A program made the position numbers and the translations under genes. The notes below the pieces were generated by a model. The model searched no databases. It was not told where the DNA came from and worked only from the letters and a program-made list of their open reading frames with translations. Shown here one piece after another: positions 32,362 to 45,700 of a stretch of DNA of 64,000 nucleotides. Source of the stretch: Rotaria macrura (taxonomy: Eukaryota > Rotifera > Eurotatoria > Philodinida > Philodinidae); assembly GCA_900239685.1 (NCBI GenBank), contig OENT01000648.1:1-64000 (forward strand), in the 5' to 3' direction. Position 1 is the first letter of the stretch; each line of letters begins with the position of its first letter.

Positions 32362-33946
32362 GTAAATATCACTATTTAAAAAGATAAGATTATTCATTTC
32401 GGTGTAATCTAAACGATAGACCCAAAACCTTAGAAGATTCTCAAAAACTAAACAGTCTGAAGGTCTTATATTTCATTTGACCAAATAGTTTAACTAAGAA
32501 TATATAATTTTAGTTCAAAGACTGAGAATAAAATATTCATGATACGACATGATAGAGATTTTAGCATAATAATCAAGTAATTATACAAGATGACATTGAT
32601 CGTTACTGATACATGTATGATGTGAGGGTTCCAGAGAGGTTAATATGAGAAGTTTTTCGAGGTAAATGACGAACGGGATGCAAAACAAACAATTCCTAAT
32701 TAGTCACATCGATGCATTGTCGAAGTCATGTTCTGTTGATTAAATTTTGTTGGTGTACATTCTCTTATAAAATAAAGTAATTTTAATTATACACAGATAA
32801 CATTAAAAATATTACAGCGGAAACGGTATATATCTAGCTAAAATCAATAAAACACATTACAAGGACTCTGCCATCTACATCTGCAGTGAGGCGCTTGCTT
32901 CAAAATATAATACATTCTCACGACCGAAAATCCTTGTTTTGGATTTCTGTCAGTCTACTTTAAATATCCCATTTGAAAAATAAATAACCAACTGACACGT
33001 GTTGAACAATGAAAAAACGCAGAACGAAGATAGGTGTGAATCTAATGATTGAGCACTCAGAACTGTTTTTCAACGTATAGAGCATATTTTAAACTCTATT
33101 GACTTATAGAGATGAATGCATCTTACTTTGACAACGAATGTTTTGCTACAGAATCCTTCAGCTTCTTTCAAGATAGTTGACTTCTGTAGTTCGAACGTTT
33201 GTTCCCTTGAAAAGTATTACACATTTCGCAGTGTCCCATCATGTTTTAACATCCGTATTCGCAACTATGAAAAGAATCTAGCTAAGTTGTGCACAAAATG
33301 TTCGTTCTTTTGTTTTAAAATATCATTGATTGTGTCAGCAAATTTCACTATCCAAATTTTATCAACCGTGGATCACCGTTGAAAAGATACATGATCTTTT
33401 TAAAGATGAGAGCTCTCTTAATAAACACGATTAAAAGTTGTAAAAGAACTTTTCATAGAAACTGTATCAAGGTTTTTGGTTAACATGTATGCACAACGTT
33501 TGAAAAACGTGTACTCTTATTGAAGCAGTGCGCCTTATGTAAATATTAATGACTGTCTTTATAAATTCATTAAATTATTTATCATTGTCTGGAATGATAC
33601 TTTAACATTCATGAAGGTACATAAATTAACTTTCTTTTGCTGTCAACTCAAACACCTTCAGGATCGTATTGGATTTACTCTGATTCTTTATTTTCGAGTT
33701 TTATTTTGATCTTTTCTCTATCCATCACATTGCCTATGGTGAGGATCATTGTTTTAATATGTCTGATCTTCTTAGATATTTCTCGTTCAACAGATGTCGT
33801 TAATCATCAGATATTATAAGTTATCATATATTAAACATCAATGAATTTGAATGGATTGTTTTAAAAATCCACAATATATCAAAGAAGTGGAAAATTTTTG
33901 ATGAAATCTGCTGTTCTATGCGTGTATTGAACTTATAGATACGACT

Positions 33947-35637
33947 ATGACTCTTCAATTTGATGGTTGTGCTTATTTTCGTCAACGTCTTGCTTTATCA
34001 ACACTAAGTTATACACCAATTAAAATAAAAAATATTCGATCAAAAGAAGATGAACCTGGACTGCGCCGTACTAAAATTCTTTTTTGATAGATTTATTAAA
34101 TATTCACAGTATTATTCTTTTGTTCTCAGAGTTTGAAATGAGTCTACTGCATTTGTTAGAAAAACTTACGAATGGAAGTAAAGTAGAAATCAATAGCACT
34201 GGTTAGTAATGAAATAAATTTCTTTCTATATTATACTAAACCACATATCTTTCATATTTAGGTACTGCAGTTTACTATGTACCTGGTACTTTAACTGGTG
34301 GTATAGTTGAACATGAATGTTCGCTACAGCGTGGTATTGGTTACTTTCTTGAGTTTGTTCTCTATATGGCACCATTTATGAAAACAGCTCTTGAACTTCG
34401 ATTAAAAGGTGTAACCAATGATCGTGATGATCCTTCAGTAAGTATTGCTTTCTTGTTTTGTTTCATCGAATTCGATCTATGATTGTTGTTACGTACTTTT
34501 AAAGGTTGATCTTATTAAATATTCAGCACTACCAATTATGAAACGATTTCTCGGATCTGATGATGGCCTAGAACTTAAAGTAACTATATACAATTTGAGA
34601 GAAAAGAAAATGCAATGCATCATGTATTGTGTAGATAATGAAACGAGGTGCTAAACCAAATGGTGGTGGTGAAATTCTATTTCGTTGTCCAACAAAAATG
34701 AAATTAAGACCATGTCAATGGACTGACCCTGGAAAAATAAAACGTATTCGTGGCGTTGCGTATGACTAGTCTACTTTTTCGATCTCGTTTCTATTCCGAT
34801 GAATTTTAGTTATGCTATGCGTGTGTCACCAGGTTTAGCAAATCGTTTAATTGAAACAGCAAAAGGATTACTATTAAAATTTTTACCTGATGTTTATATT
34901 TATGTTGATCATCAAAAAGGAGTGAATGCTGGTTTGTAAGTATTGTATTTAGTTTATGAAATGACAACCTAACAATTCTATGACTAGATCACCGTGTTAT
35001 GGTTTAACATTGGCTGCTGAAACAAAAAATGGTTCAGTCATTTCTGCAGAAAGTTGTTCGATACCACGTGCCAATGAAGGTGATACAACAGCAATAACAA
35101 TACCTGAAGAATTAGCTAAAGAAGCTGTTTATAAACTTCTTGATGAAATATATAAAGTAAGAAGAAGAAAATCTATTACGATCGAGAGTTCATTTTCGAT
35201 ATTTTTTTAAAGGCCGGTGTAATAGACTCGTTTGGTCAAGCACTAACGTTTCATTATATGGCACTTAATCAAGCCGATGTTTCTAAAGTAATTACAGGTC
35301 CATTGAATTCTTATTCGTAAGTATTGAATCCTGATTTATGTTCTGTTTCTTTGACAATTAGAAATAGTTGATTGTTTTCTTTTAATTTCTATTCAGAATG
35401 CAGTATCTTCGATATTTGAAACAATTCTTTCAAATAATGTTTAAAATTGATAATCCACAAGCAGTATTGAAAAATACCAGTGAAAAGATGGAAGCAGATA
35501 TAGATGAGTCTGATGAAGAAAAATCGGCATCCGATGATGATGATGATGATGATGATGGATTGAAAACTGGTAGTCCAAAAGTTCTTGTAACAGCTGTTGG
35601 AATTAGTTATCATAATTTGACGAAAACATTAATCTAG
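33947..35637 (+). CDS. RCL1: RNA 3'-terminal phosphate cyclase-like protein (RCL1), 9 exons, about 402 aa
   Basis: Exons: 33947-34067, 34130-34201, 34262-34437, 34505-34579, 34635-34759, 34810-34935, 34988-35156, 35213-35316, 35397-35637; all join in frame. Rcl1 is a nucleolar factor of the small-subunit processome that works with the GTPase Bms1 in early pre-18S rRNA processing. It has the cyclase fold but not the cyclase activity. Hallmarks are CAYFRQRLALSTLS, RGIGYFLEF, GVTNDRDDPS, KPNGGGEILFRCP, DPGKIKRIRGVAYAMRVSP and FFQIMFKID near the end. An acidic insert (about residues 350-375, including eight consecutive Asp) between FKID and the final VLVTAVGISYHNLTKTL block makes it roughly 30 aa longer than animal orthologues of about 373 aa. 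An AATAAA sits at 35673. The start ATG fits the family N-terminus, although it is shorter by a few residues. Confidence 0.93.
35536..35557 (+). repeat. (GAT)n microsatellite inside RCL1 exon 9
   Basis: A run of GAT triplets encodes the poly-Asp stretch in RCL1. It is in frame, so length changes in multiples of three would only alter the acidic insert. Confidence 0.85.
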
Positions 35638-35672
35638 CATTGTTTTGTTATTGAAATTTTCTGTTTTGTTAT

Positions 35673-35678
35673 AATAAA
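35673..35678 (+). terminator. RCL1: Poly(A) signal AATAAA of RCL1
   Basis: An AATAAA hexamer lies 36 bp after the RCL1 stop codon, close enough to be the natural 3'-end signal. It is assigned by position only. Confidence 0.5.
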
Positions 35679-36649
35679 AACGGTTACGAAACCGGAATGA
35701 ATAGTAACAGAAATAAGATTATCAACATAATCGTAAATCATGCGGTGTGATTTCACTAGAATCGATCAAGAAAACATAGAATTTCACATACGTATTATCG
35801 TACATCAACGATTATATCTTGTCTCGGAGGTATCATTGAAGTGCAAAAAATAAACGACAAAGCATCCTAAAATATTTATAGAACGTACTATGTATTCACT
35901 GGATCTAAGTAAATATGAAAAGTACATCATCTGTACTCGGAGCGACTCGCCAGTGTTTCTAATAGTAATAGCCCACAACGATAGAAAAGTGTCCAAGATC
36001 CTGGCGATATGCAATTGATACTCTATTTTACACTTTGTTGTAGAAAGAAAAGCAGAGGATCAATTGAATACTTGCTGAGATCTTTTGATATTTTGCATTT
36101 CATTGCACTGAAACTTCGAACTCATCAATCTATCGATTCGTCAACTTTTAATTTCATCGTCATGGTCGTAGTTTCTTCTATGATGATCTATTTTTAATGG
36201 ATGTGCATCATCTTCTGAAAACCAAATAATTTTATTTAACGAAATAACTTCATCTACGTCTTGTATACTCAGTGATACTTTGTTTGAAGAAATACAGTAT
36301 CATCTTGTACTCTTCTGGTAAAATTGATACGTAACCGATGAACTCTTTAATTCAGATTTCTGTTGGAAACGCTAAGAGCGACTATAACGACAGATTAAAG
36401 TTTTCTGTTGGCAATATTATGAATACAGACGGATGTTCATCAAATAATGAACACAATAAATAGATTCCACTGTCACAATTTATTGCAAACAACCCAGAGG
36501 TACAATCAGAAGAAACATAAATATATCAATAGAAAAAAAAATTAATATTAAGCAAAAACATTAGTGCTTCTTGAAAGATTTCATTATTCGTGTGTGAATA
36601 GTATGTAACATTAAATAATGTTAATATATATGTAGTGGCGAAGTTACAA

Positions 36650-37420
36650 CTTCGACAAAGGTGTACTATTCATACAATCAAATATCCAAAGCACCACAGT
36701 CGCCAACCTTGTTTGCAGAAGACGTTCCAATGGACTCACCAAAATCATGACAAGAAATTGCACGACTTCACGTGTGTTACCGGGTAGTTAAAGAATATTA
36801 AAATGCGATTGTAAAGAGAGTCGTAAAACGAATCGATGTAAATGCAAACAAACCAAAAATATTATGTAAACTCTCCCTGTCATCAATCAGCAGTATGCGA
36901 CAATACTTAATTTATGTATTCAACTGTATCTATCTATTTTGCTTAAAAAGAACTTCGATAATCAAAGTTCTACCTAAGGCACGACACATTGACGTATTGA
37001 TTTTACTTCCAAAGATTTAAGCTATAACAATTGCTTCATAATAGCCCACTTATAATATCGCCTAATGCAAGACAGACAAATAATTTCATCGTAAAATTTT
37101 TCAGCGATGAACACGTCTATAGTATGAGCCGTTTTAATCGGTTTCTATAATGACACTTGTAGACAAGCTACTACTATGTACTCGATTACGCTTGAAAGGC
37201 ATTGACATATATCATTGAAGATGTATGCAGCATATGTCAAACTGAGTTCGATCCGATTCATAACCTTTCAATGAAGTAATTGCATGTATTTTGTTGGCAT
37301 GGACATGATCCATACCATCTGTATCTTATGAAGAATGCTTTTTCACGAAAACAAGTTTATCATGAAGGAAAATTACAACACTGGATACTTCTTATAGAAG
37401 ATCTTGAATAAATTTTGAAA
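36650..37420 (+). pseudogene. Decayed coding relics with zinc-finger-like cysteine motifs
   Basis: Two stretches look like broken zinc-binding segments. Around 36803-36866 the frame reads KCDCKESRKTNRCKCKQ, a CxC-x8-CxC pattern like those at the end of some transposase-derived proteins. Around 37221-37411 the frame reads EDVCSICQTEFDP, then a stop after NLSMK, then LHVFCWHGHDPYHLY, which resembles a RING-H2-type finger. Stops interrupt both and no splice solution is evident. They are probably dead fragments; origin unresolved. Confidence 0.3.
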
Positions 37421-38466
37421 ACTTAAAAACCTAAACATACGCCTTCAAAATATCCTAATGATACATTTAGGAACATTTAATTTTAAATATCGCATTGGAA
37501 TAAAACGTTTTCCGGAGTAATTTATACTAATTATATTCGTGTGACTTTAACAAAAAAAGTTATTATAGATATGATAAATTGTAATTATGTTGATTGGAAG
37601 TTTGAATACTCATGTAACAAAGACAGGTGATGAAGAAAATAGTGTTTGACATACGATTAGCAACTAGGTTCTTTAGATCTCTATTATGAGAACGTGTCAT
37701 ATGAAATCATTTATTTAAATAAAAAAAAATCTTATTTTTACAGTGCTTATCAGCTTCTTTGTTCACATGAAAAGATTATGAGAAGTATCATAATCTTCTC
37801 ATAACATCTAGTATATTCAAATGAGACTCTTGGTAAATCTTTATTGATGAAAATATTAATGATTAGATAAAAGTGACTTGGTTATTCAAAGAAGAAAAAA
37901 ATTAATCAAAATATGATAATTGACAATGTTTATTTTTAAATAAATACTGGAAGACTTGCACGATTTTTTTTTCATAAAACTACTGATCATATAAGATTCG
38001 CTAGATACTTAATTTAATTGTGTAATTGAATGAGAATAATTCTATAGTTTATTTCTCTTTCATCGTTGTTTTTTTTTTATTAGTCTGTAGTAAACAATGG
38101 TGTATTAGATTATTCATTCATTGCAGTGAAGCAGAATTTTTCTTTTCAGACGATTCTATCTTCCTGTTTGAAAATGATATCCTACGCCCAGCTTATTGTA
38201 AATCTTTGCATTAATTCATAAACTAACACGAACTAAGAATCATGCACTAGACAAAGCATGCAATCTGTTCATCCAGACTAGATTTGATCAACAACATTTA
38301 AATTACTTTTCTTCTAAACTTTGTATTAGATAATTTAGCAAGATCTTCAAGATGATTAATGATGAAAAATGTTTGACTTTGTGCAATGTCCTTAGAAAGA
38401 TTTTGTTTTAGCATAGCTCATAAGTTTGTCATGTTTCTTAGTTTGTTTTTGTTCGTTGAATATTGC

Positions 38467-39917
38467 TCAAAGATTCAAGTGATGACAAAAATGTACTGAA
38501 TCCTAATTTGTTCATTTTCTTTCAACAATTTTGTATGCAAGCTAATTAGTCTTAGTTATCTATGCTAAACATGTTTAGAAACTTGAAACTTCGCCAACAA
38601 AAAGAAGGAAAAAACCTATTATGTTGATTCTTTCTTGAGAAACGTTCGCTGAATATACGCTAGTCCGGATGCGTACATGTCATTGTTAATATGTTCCTAT
38701 TTCAAATGATAGTTTACAACGAAAACCTCATCTAATCTTTTCATGTCCATCATCGATATTTACACTGCAAGAGTAGGCAGTAAATGTTCTCGAGAGAATA
38801 GTTGACTTATAAAAAGGGCATCTGTCAATAATAGACTCGAAACAGAACTAGTATTGATGGATTTCTTTCTGTTGCTAGGATCAGATTGTGTCAAACTAAA
38901 TATACAGATATGCGGAAATGCTTCAAGAATATGAGATATAATAATTAAAGTTTTCTTTTTTTCAACATTATCCCATGATAAAAATATTATTTTCTGAGAC
39001 AACTCAATAGTTCGAAGAATATAGTATCGAAGAAAAAAAAACCAGAGCTCGATTCATCTATATTCCAGGCACAGTTTACAAATGCATGATAATCTTTTGC
39101 TGAAGATGATTTCGGCTAGAGATTCAATGGAGAACGTTTAGTTCGACTTGTCTTTGAGCTTTATGAGTATATAGATTATATGCAAGGGTACAATCAGAAG
39201 TAAGAAAACGTTTTTCAATGTCATCTAGCTATGGCAATAATCCTAGAAAATCTTTCTCATGGTATCTCGTGTTTAGAATCGGACTCTCTTGTAATTGATT
39301 AATTAAATATAACAATTAAAATAAATGTTCTATGCTTGTCGTGTGATTGCTTTGTTGTTTTTCTCGGAAAGATAATGCATCGATCATTGAATGTTAGTCA
39401 AAACAAAAATAATTCAACACATGTATCTTGTATTCCTGGTTGAGTACTGTCAATTTGTATAATTAGGTTGAGACAATTGGATCTTAGTAAAAGAAAAAGC
39501 AGATCCAAGTGTTCCACAGCGAGTGTATCATTGGCACATGCATGTATATGACGCATCAGGATGCCTTAACTATTCTCAAAAGAATATTTACTATCGATTC
39601 TTTCTTGGTAATTATCAAGGATGATCATGCATAGATTACATGAGTTTCTCATTGTAAATTGTCATTTGGAATAGAATCATATGAGCAATGAAAAAAACGA
39701 CTACATCATCTAGACTATGGTTTATTCAACGAACTTTGTCGAGATAGAATCAACATAAGGGGTTTTTTTTTGTCTTCTTTTGTTTTTGTTGACGAAGTTT
39801 CAAGTTTCTAAACATGTTTAACATAGATAACTAAGACTAGATTGAATACAACATTGTCGGACGAACACGAACAAATTAGGATTCAGTACATATTTGTGAT
39901 CACTTGAATCTTTAACA
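38467..39917. repeat. Large old inverted duplication, arms about 450-490 bp
   Basis: The left arm starts near 38467 and runs to about 38930-38950; the right arm runs from about 39420-39430 to 39917. They match in reverse complement: CTGAATCCTAATTTGTTC, CTTAGTTATCTATG...AAACATGTTTAGAAACTTG, TATGTTGATTCT, AAATGATAGTTTACAACGA against AAATGACAATTTACAATGA, and GAGAATAGTT are shared. Small indels and substitutions throughout indicate age. Spacer about 480 bp. No transposase is visible, and no protein is conserved in both arms. It lies between RCL1 and the second GPCR. Confidence 0.7.
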
Positions 39918-40283
39918 ATACAGATATTAATGGAAATCGAATGTGTTTCATTATTCTATAGACGATAGAACAAAATTATTGTCAGCTATTTCTATCTAAA
40001 ATCATCAAATATATACATATATAGTAAAATACTTCTCTATTATATATGTAAATCAATATAAATAGTGAAATCAAATATGCAAAATGCTACAGAAAATATT
40101 TCTGTCCGTGTCTACAATATATTCTTATTCAGTAGAGACACTTACAAATCTATTGTTTGTACGACTGATACAAAACATAATCATTAATGAAAATGCATCG
40201 CATATGGGTACTGTCAAAAGTTGATCAATTGTCTAAAGTTTTATTTAAAATAAGGGAACATTTTGTTTTTGGTTTTGGTTTTC

Positions 40284-41399
40284 TTAAAAACCTGTCGATG
40301 TAAATAAACCCCATGTAGGTATACGTCTATGTGTTGTGCCATTGTTCGACATACCTAAGAGTTGTTTTAATGTTAAACGAAATTGTGGTGATGCAACACC
40401 GTATAGAACAAAGTTCAATGCATGATTTGAATAGGATAATGATAATGTTATAGAATTAAATAGACGATAACGATGTTCTTGATTAAGATCTTGAAATATT
40501 TGTCCAATTACAATAGGTGAAAGTGATAGAATGAAAACAAGATTTAATATGAATAACATATATGAGATTTGTTTTGCACGTTGTGTTCCTTTGCGAGTTT
40601 TACCTTTCGCTGATTTATTCATTGTTGTTTTACTTAATGAAAAAAATAGACGATAAGCAATAATGCCTGCACATACAGTCATAATGACAAATGGAATAAG
40701 AACGTACGAGAATAGATCAATTATATTGTAGGGTTTTTCGAAAAATTGAAAATAAACTTGTGATGTATTATGTGTACAAACAACTATGTCTTTATATAAT
40801 GATACATTATTAATAGATGATATTAATACTCGTCGTTTCGAACCCATAAATAGTAGAATATGACTATTTATCAATACAATAGCAATGCACATTGCTAAAA
40901 ATATTCGATCAGCTGACTTCGGACGACAGAAACGTTTATTTAACTGAACAATAGTACATGCTATTGCACGATCAATTGAAACAAGTGTTAATATCCATGA
41001 TGATAAATGTGTTGTAACATAAGTTAGAAATGTATGGAATTTACAAAGAAATAAACTTTGTTCTCTTATATCGAATAGGAAATAATCACGTAAGATAATA
41101 TTTCCTAAACCTAAGTAGAGTACAATTAAATCAACAATTGATAGATACGCTAAATAACGAAATGTTGAATGTGTACGTAGTGTTTTTTGTGTAAAAACAA
41201 TAAATGATAATGAATTACCAATACTACCAATAAGTAAACAAATTAGTGCAAATGGTCGTGTTATACGTGGATCATAGATATCACTTATTAGAACAATTGT
41301 TTGTGTTAACAATGTCGTTAATTGTGTACTAGTTGTTGTTAAAATCGAATAAATACTATTTGATTGTAGATAAGATGAAGATGTTGAATTTAAAAACAT
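40284..41399 (-). CDS. Rhodopsin-like GPCR, probable neuropeptide-type receptor, intronless, 371 aa
   Basis: This is a plasma-membrane seven-TM receptor with an unknown ligand. TM1 (47-70) has GN at 61-62, TM2 (82-103) has D90, and C119 at the start of TM3 probably pairs with C208 in extracellular loop 2. TM3 ends in SID-R-A (142-145), a DRY variant keeping Asp and Arg. TM4 is about 165-185, TM5 228-252, TM6 278-300 and TM7 312-334, with N325-HALNFVLY replacing NPxxY. A basic third intracellular loop (260-275) and a family-typical helix 8 (FRLTLKQLLG) follow. The N-terminus carries NST glycosylation sites. The look is that of FMRFamide/peptide-receptor-like invertebrate receptors, but subtype cannot be fixed by eye. 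It faces away from the downstream PI4KA gene; a TTTATT at 40240 gives AATAAA on its strand. Confidence 0.85.
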   Translation of the reverse strand: MFLNSTSSSYLQSNSIYSILTTTSTQLTTLLTQTIVLISDIYDPRITRPFALICLLIGSIGNSLSFIVFTQKTLRTHSTFRYLAYLSIVDLIVLYLGLGNIILRDYFLFDIREQSLFLCKFHTFLTYVTTHLSSWILTLVSIDRAIACTIVQLNKRFCRPKSADRIFLAMCIAIVLINSHILLFMGSKRRVLISSINNVSLYKDIVVCTHNTSQVYFQFFEKPYNIIDLFSYVLIPFVIMTVCAGIIAYRLFFSLSKTTMNKSAKGKTRKGTQRAKQISYMLFILNLVFILSLSPIVIGQIFQDLNQEHRYRLFNSITLSLSYSNHALNFVLYGVASPQFRLTLKQLLGMSNNGTTHRRIPTWGLFTSTGF

Positions 41400-42758
41400 T
41401 AGTAAAATGAAATTAAACTATTATTAATAAGTAATATTCGAATTTATAGGTGTAGTTTTTATTCTTGAAAGATAAAAACAATGTCAATAGATATTTGTTT
41501 TCTATGATATAAAGATATAACAATACAACATATAGATATACATTACATGAAAATTTATTAATGGCTATCACATTTTTATAGATTCGATATATGTTTATAT
41601 TCATGAAGAAATAATTCATATATATATATATAAGAAGAAGGCAAAGAAATAGCTTTTTCTTCCTCTTTACTATATATGATTTATGCCGTCGAATCTCTCT
41701 ATTCTTCCTCTATTTTTTTTTTCTTAGCTTTTATTGTCGACAATAAGATCTACTTATTGTCGACATAATCCCACGTATAGGAATTAGAAATATCACTAAA
41801 GTTAACACATGTACGAGCACGGTGCATCACTGACAGGAAAATTAAAAAAATTGAGAGAACTTAAAGTAAATCATGACACATATATTTCTAAGTTGTTCTA
41901 TTTATACTATGACAAATCTTTGCAAGAATATGTCTCAATGGAGTGATGACTGATTGAAGACCATCAAACGTAACTCCAGTAATGATGACAAAATTCTCAT
42001 AAGAAATATTGCTAATAATGTAGTCAATCTCTATCATGACACATTCTATACATCTTTATTTATATTCATACAGACAAATATATAAATATATAAATAGATG
42101 GATAGATATGTTTATACACAAACAAGTACGCTTTTAATGTTTACAGGGAAACTTATTATGTAGATTCAGTCTTTGTTTGGTTATTTTGTTTTTTTTTCCA
42201 TAGAATAAAGTTTTTATAGAAGACTACACGTAGGATTCTCTCGTTTTAACATCATTTGCCCATTGTAATAAGAGAGGCGTCGATAAAATCTAAAAATTTT
42301 CTTTTTATACCCTTTATTATGTAAATAAACTATGCAAACATTTGAAAATAATGAAAACTGTCGTATCACGTATTTTTTTTATCAGGGGTTTTGCGCATCT
42401 GGTTGGCATCAGCCGGTTCTACAAATTCGATATTTCTCTTTAAAGCCCAAGCAAATGACATATGAATGAAGAGAAAAATGAAGATGTGAAGGAAGAAGAT
42501 GATTATAAATAAGCTCTTCTTCTCTAGAGTTCCGGTTCGATTCACTAAGCGGGTTAAGTAATGATAGTAATTTGATTATTTGACATGTCGTCTAAAAATG
42601 TCATTTAAAATATGATTTATCGATTAAAGACCGCACTTCTTTAATTACTTACCCTAGTACTGATGTATGATTAACGTATAGATATCACTAGTTGTTGTTT
42701 ATGCAGCTGCATGATGTAAACTAGTGTTTTCTTATTGGCTATTAATGAAAAGCAATTG
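41400..42758. promoter_or_regulatory. Divergent promoter region between GPCR and PI4KA
   Basis: The two genes start on opposite strands with 1.36 kb between them, so this is a shared 5' region. It contains TATATATATATATA at 41619-41632 and a doubled palindrome TTATTGTCGAC at 41731-41770. The base of a possible untranslated leader for PI4KA is AT-rich, and an in-frame stop at 42717-42719 limits the coding start. Confidence 0.4.
41731..41770. promoter_or_regulatory. Repeated TTATTGTCGACAATAA palindrome
   Basis: The word TTATTGTCGACAATAA is a complete palindrome and is followed 7 nt later by TTATTGTCGACATAA. Two copies of a symmetric site in a divergent upstream region could be a dimeric transcription-factor site; no known factor is assigned. 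Confidence 0.3.
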
Positions 42759-45700
42759 ATGGTACAGTTTCGTTTTCATAGTGATGAAATGGTTTCAACT
42801 GATAGGAAAGGAATGTTGCTAGAGTCGAACCATATCAATATTTTATTTTCATTAGTACGTTCGATTTCCAAGTCAAATGATCCTGATGCATTCTTATCAT
42901 ATAATAAAGTACAACAGAACGAGTTGTTTTCTCTTTCATTATAAAGAAAATTTTCTGTTTTTGTTTTAAAAATATTTTATAGCGTTCTTCACTGCTGCTC
43001 AATGTGCTGTTAAAACAAATTCGCGAGCGTACACAATCGGAAAGTCGACTTTTAATTGATCAACGTTTAGAAAATATTATAACTGCACTTGCTTATTTGG
43101 TCGTTGAACTCGATGACAAATATAAAGTATAAGATTTCTATTCCATCGATGTTTTATATTATAATCTTATTTCTTGTTTTCATTTAATCAAAGATTCGTA
43201 AAGATATTGTTGACGTCTTACTTGATTTTTATAAAAGAATACCAACAGCAAAATATTATGAAGTAGCATCATACAATTACAAATATGGTAGGCAAAAAAC
43301 AATCTGTCAATCTTAATACAATTAAATTCCTCTTTCATAGCACTACCTCCGGCGGAAGTATTTAGTTTTTGTTTGCATACGGCTTTGACGGAACTCGCAT
43401 CAACATCAGAAAATGCAAAAACACGAGATAATGTAAGATAAATAAAAAAATCTACATAGAAAAACAAACAGTTTTGTTTTCGCTAGATTATGTTTCTTAT
43501 CGGAGATAATATTCGACAGATTGTTGAAGGCTTACGTAAAAATGCTCATAGTCATGCAAAAGGTAATTCAATTGAATGATTAGAATAGAGATACTATTGA
43601 TTTGTATTATAGAAACGTATCGATCGGCCTATCGATTCGAAGTACCATATCTATTTGGTGCATTACGATCCATTGGAAGGTAAACAATTATTGAATTAAT
43701 TTTCTATGAAATCATCAATGTTGTCCCACAAGAGAGAGAGAAGAGAGAGAAATATAGTAAAAAGAAAGACATGAAAACTATATAGTTTCTGCGTTGTGTG
43801 TTATTAATCATCAATGGCATAATTCATAGTGTACATAGAATTTACTTTGTTTCTATGTTACAACGAACAGAACAGATTATAAAATGATCTTGTATGATTG
43901 GTTTCTTTTTTCGTTGCTAAATACGATCATGTTCGTTGTTCGATACGGAAATATCTTCTAGTAATCTAAGCAAATAGTAACGAATGTTGGAATATTCATT
44001 CAGACCACAATCTATCCTATGAAAAATTAAACTTGTTTCCTGTTCCTTGAGCATCTCTCTGTTGGTTAAAAAGTATTTTCAGAAATATTGAACGTTCATT
44101 CATCAATAATTCGACATATTCAATAGAAAATTCTCGTAGACTTTAATGAAGGAATGGTGTTCTAATAACCATGGTAAAATTTAAGAATAAAACTATTTCA
44201 ACATCATCATGAACATAACTAAATCATCAAAACCATTGATAAGAACGATGTCATTGAACAACGTTTTCTTTTTCTATTAGTTCTATGATGTTATTTCTTT
44301 CGTCGGATACGAGCTAAGACATATGCATTCTATCGCATCAAATAATCCTAATATTAAATATGGAAATGAATGCAACATTTCAGAATATATTTGTGATAAA
44401 AACGATTGTTTTCTTCAAGAGTTTGAATAAAAATTTCTATTTAGAATATCTGTATCGGATCAAAGTTTAATGTCTCAGTTATTTCCAATAAATTTTAATT
44501 CATCAACACAATCGACTTTTATTGAACACAAACAATCAATGAATAATTCATCGAATAATGCTAAAAATAGTACCATTACATTTCGGCCGATTATCTCAAA
44601 ATTTTTATCGAAAAATGTTCTTTCATCAACCAATGATCATGCATTACACGTATCATCTATTGGTAGAGATCATAATGATTACTCGCCGACACTTCGGCCG
44701 ACTTCGTAAGTATTTTATTTCCTGTCGATTTTTTTTCTCTGAAATATATAATATCTAATTCTAATAGACACTTTTCACATCGATCAAAGTATGTATATGA
44801 CGCTTGTCATTAAAATATGGTTAACCTTATGTTGTATTCTGTGACTGATTGATTCATGATTTCGACAGATACGTTGTTTTTTTTTATAGAAATTAACAAG
44901 TGAAAGCAAGAAAATTATTTTTTATATCTATTTTTTTCTGTCGGTCATACACAGAGTATAAATATTGTTATATAGGATCATGTATATGTAGTTTACTCAG
45001 GCGTAACGAATCATGTTGTTTTATTTTTCTATCCGAAATGAGCGATACATTCACAAGGCAACATGAGCGAAGATCTTCTACAGATGATAGAATAACTGAC
45101 AAGAATATTCATGATTTGAAGAAATAGAAAAATAACTAGCAGAAAATTCTCCATCTAAATATCGATTGAACTTCGAAATAAGAAATTATGATATAATTGA
45201 ATCATATAGTCTTATTTAATTTTAAGATAACTATTGCAAAAAAACAAAGAGACTACAGATGAATAACACAAATCAGTTTTCTCATGACATTTTATAATCG
45301 AAAAACATGAGATATAAACAAAGTCTAATATGTAAAGATATACGTAAACAAGGATGTGAATAAGAGGATGCGTTACTACGGAAGCTATGGTGGTTGGTAA
45401 TATTATATATGTGTTGTTGACGTTTCTACGTGAATTTAAGTACAGAATTTTTTGTATAGAACGTGAATGAAAAAAGAAAAGAACATTCAAGGTCAACAGA
45501 ATCAAAAATTTTGTTCGAGATTAATTCTCTGAATTTAAATTCGGTACATCCTTAATCTACAAACAAACATCATTTTCATAACGATAGGTTTTCTGTGATG
45601 AAAAATATAATGAACTACGAAGAGTTTTTTATTCTAGAATGTTATTGACTTTTATCGTTCACTCTCTTAATCGATTCATTTTGGATAATTGAACTGCTTG

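Larger units (their letters stand above)
31080..33946. other. Gene-free interval with one palindromic element
   Basis: Apart from the element at 32131-32361, this 2.9-kb interval is AT-rich and shows no exon I can support. Frames of 88 and 60 codons at 33116-33382 and 33637-33819 have no recognisable features. Confidence 0.4.

Noticed and set aside
33116-33382. 88-codon plus-strand frame upstream of RCL1
   Set aside because: Contains scattered cysteines but no consistent spacing, no start context and no downstream exon.
42531-42560. GGTTCGATTC resembling a tRNA T-loop
   Set aside because: No matching D-loop, anticodon arm or acceptor stem could be built around it on either strand.
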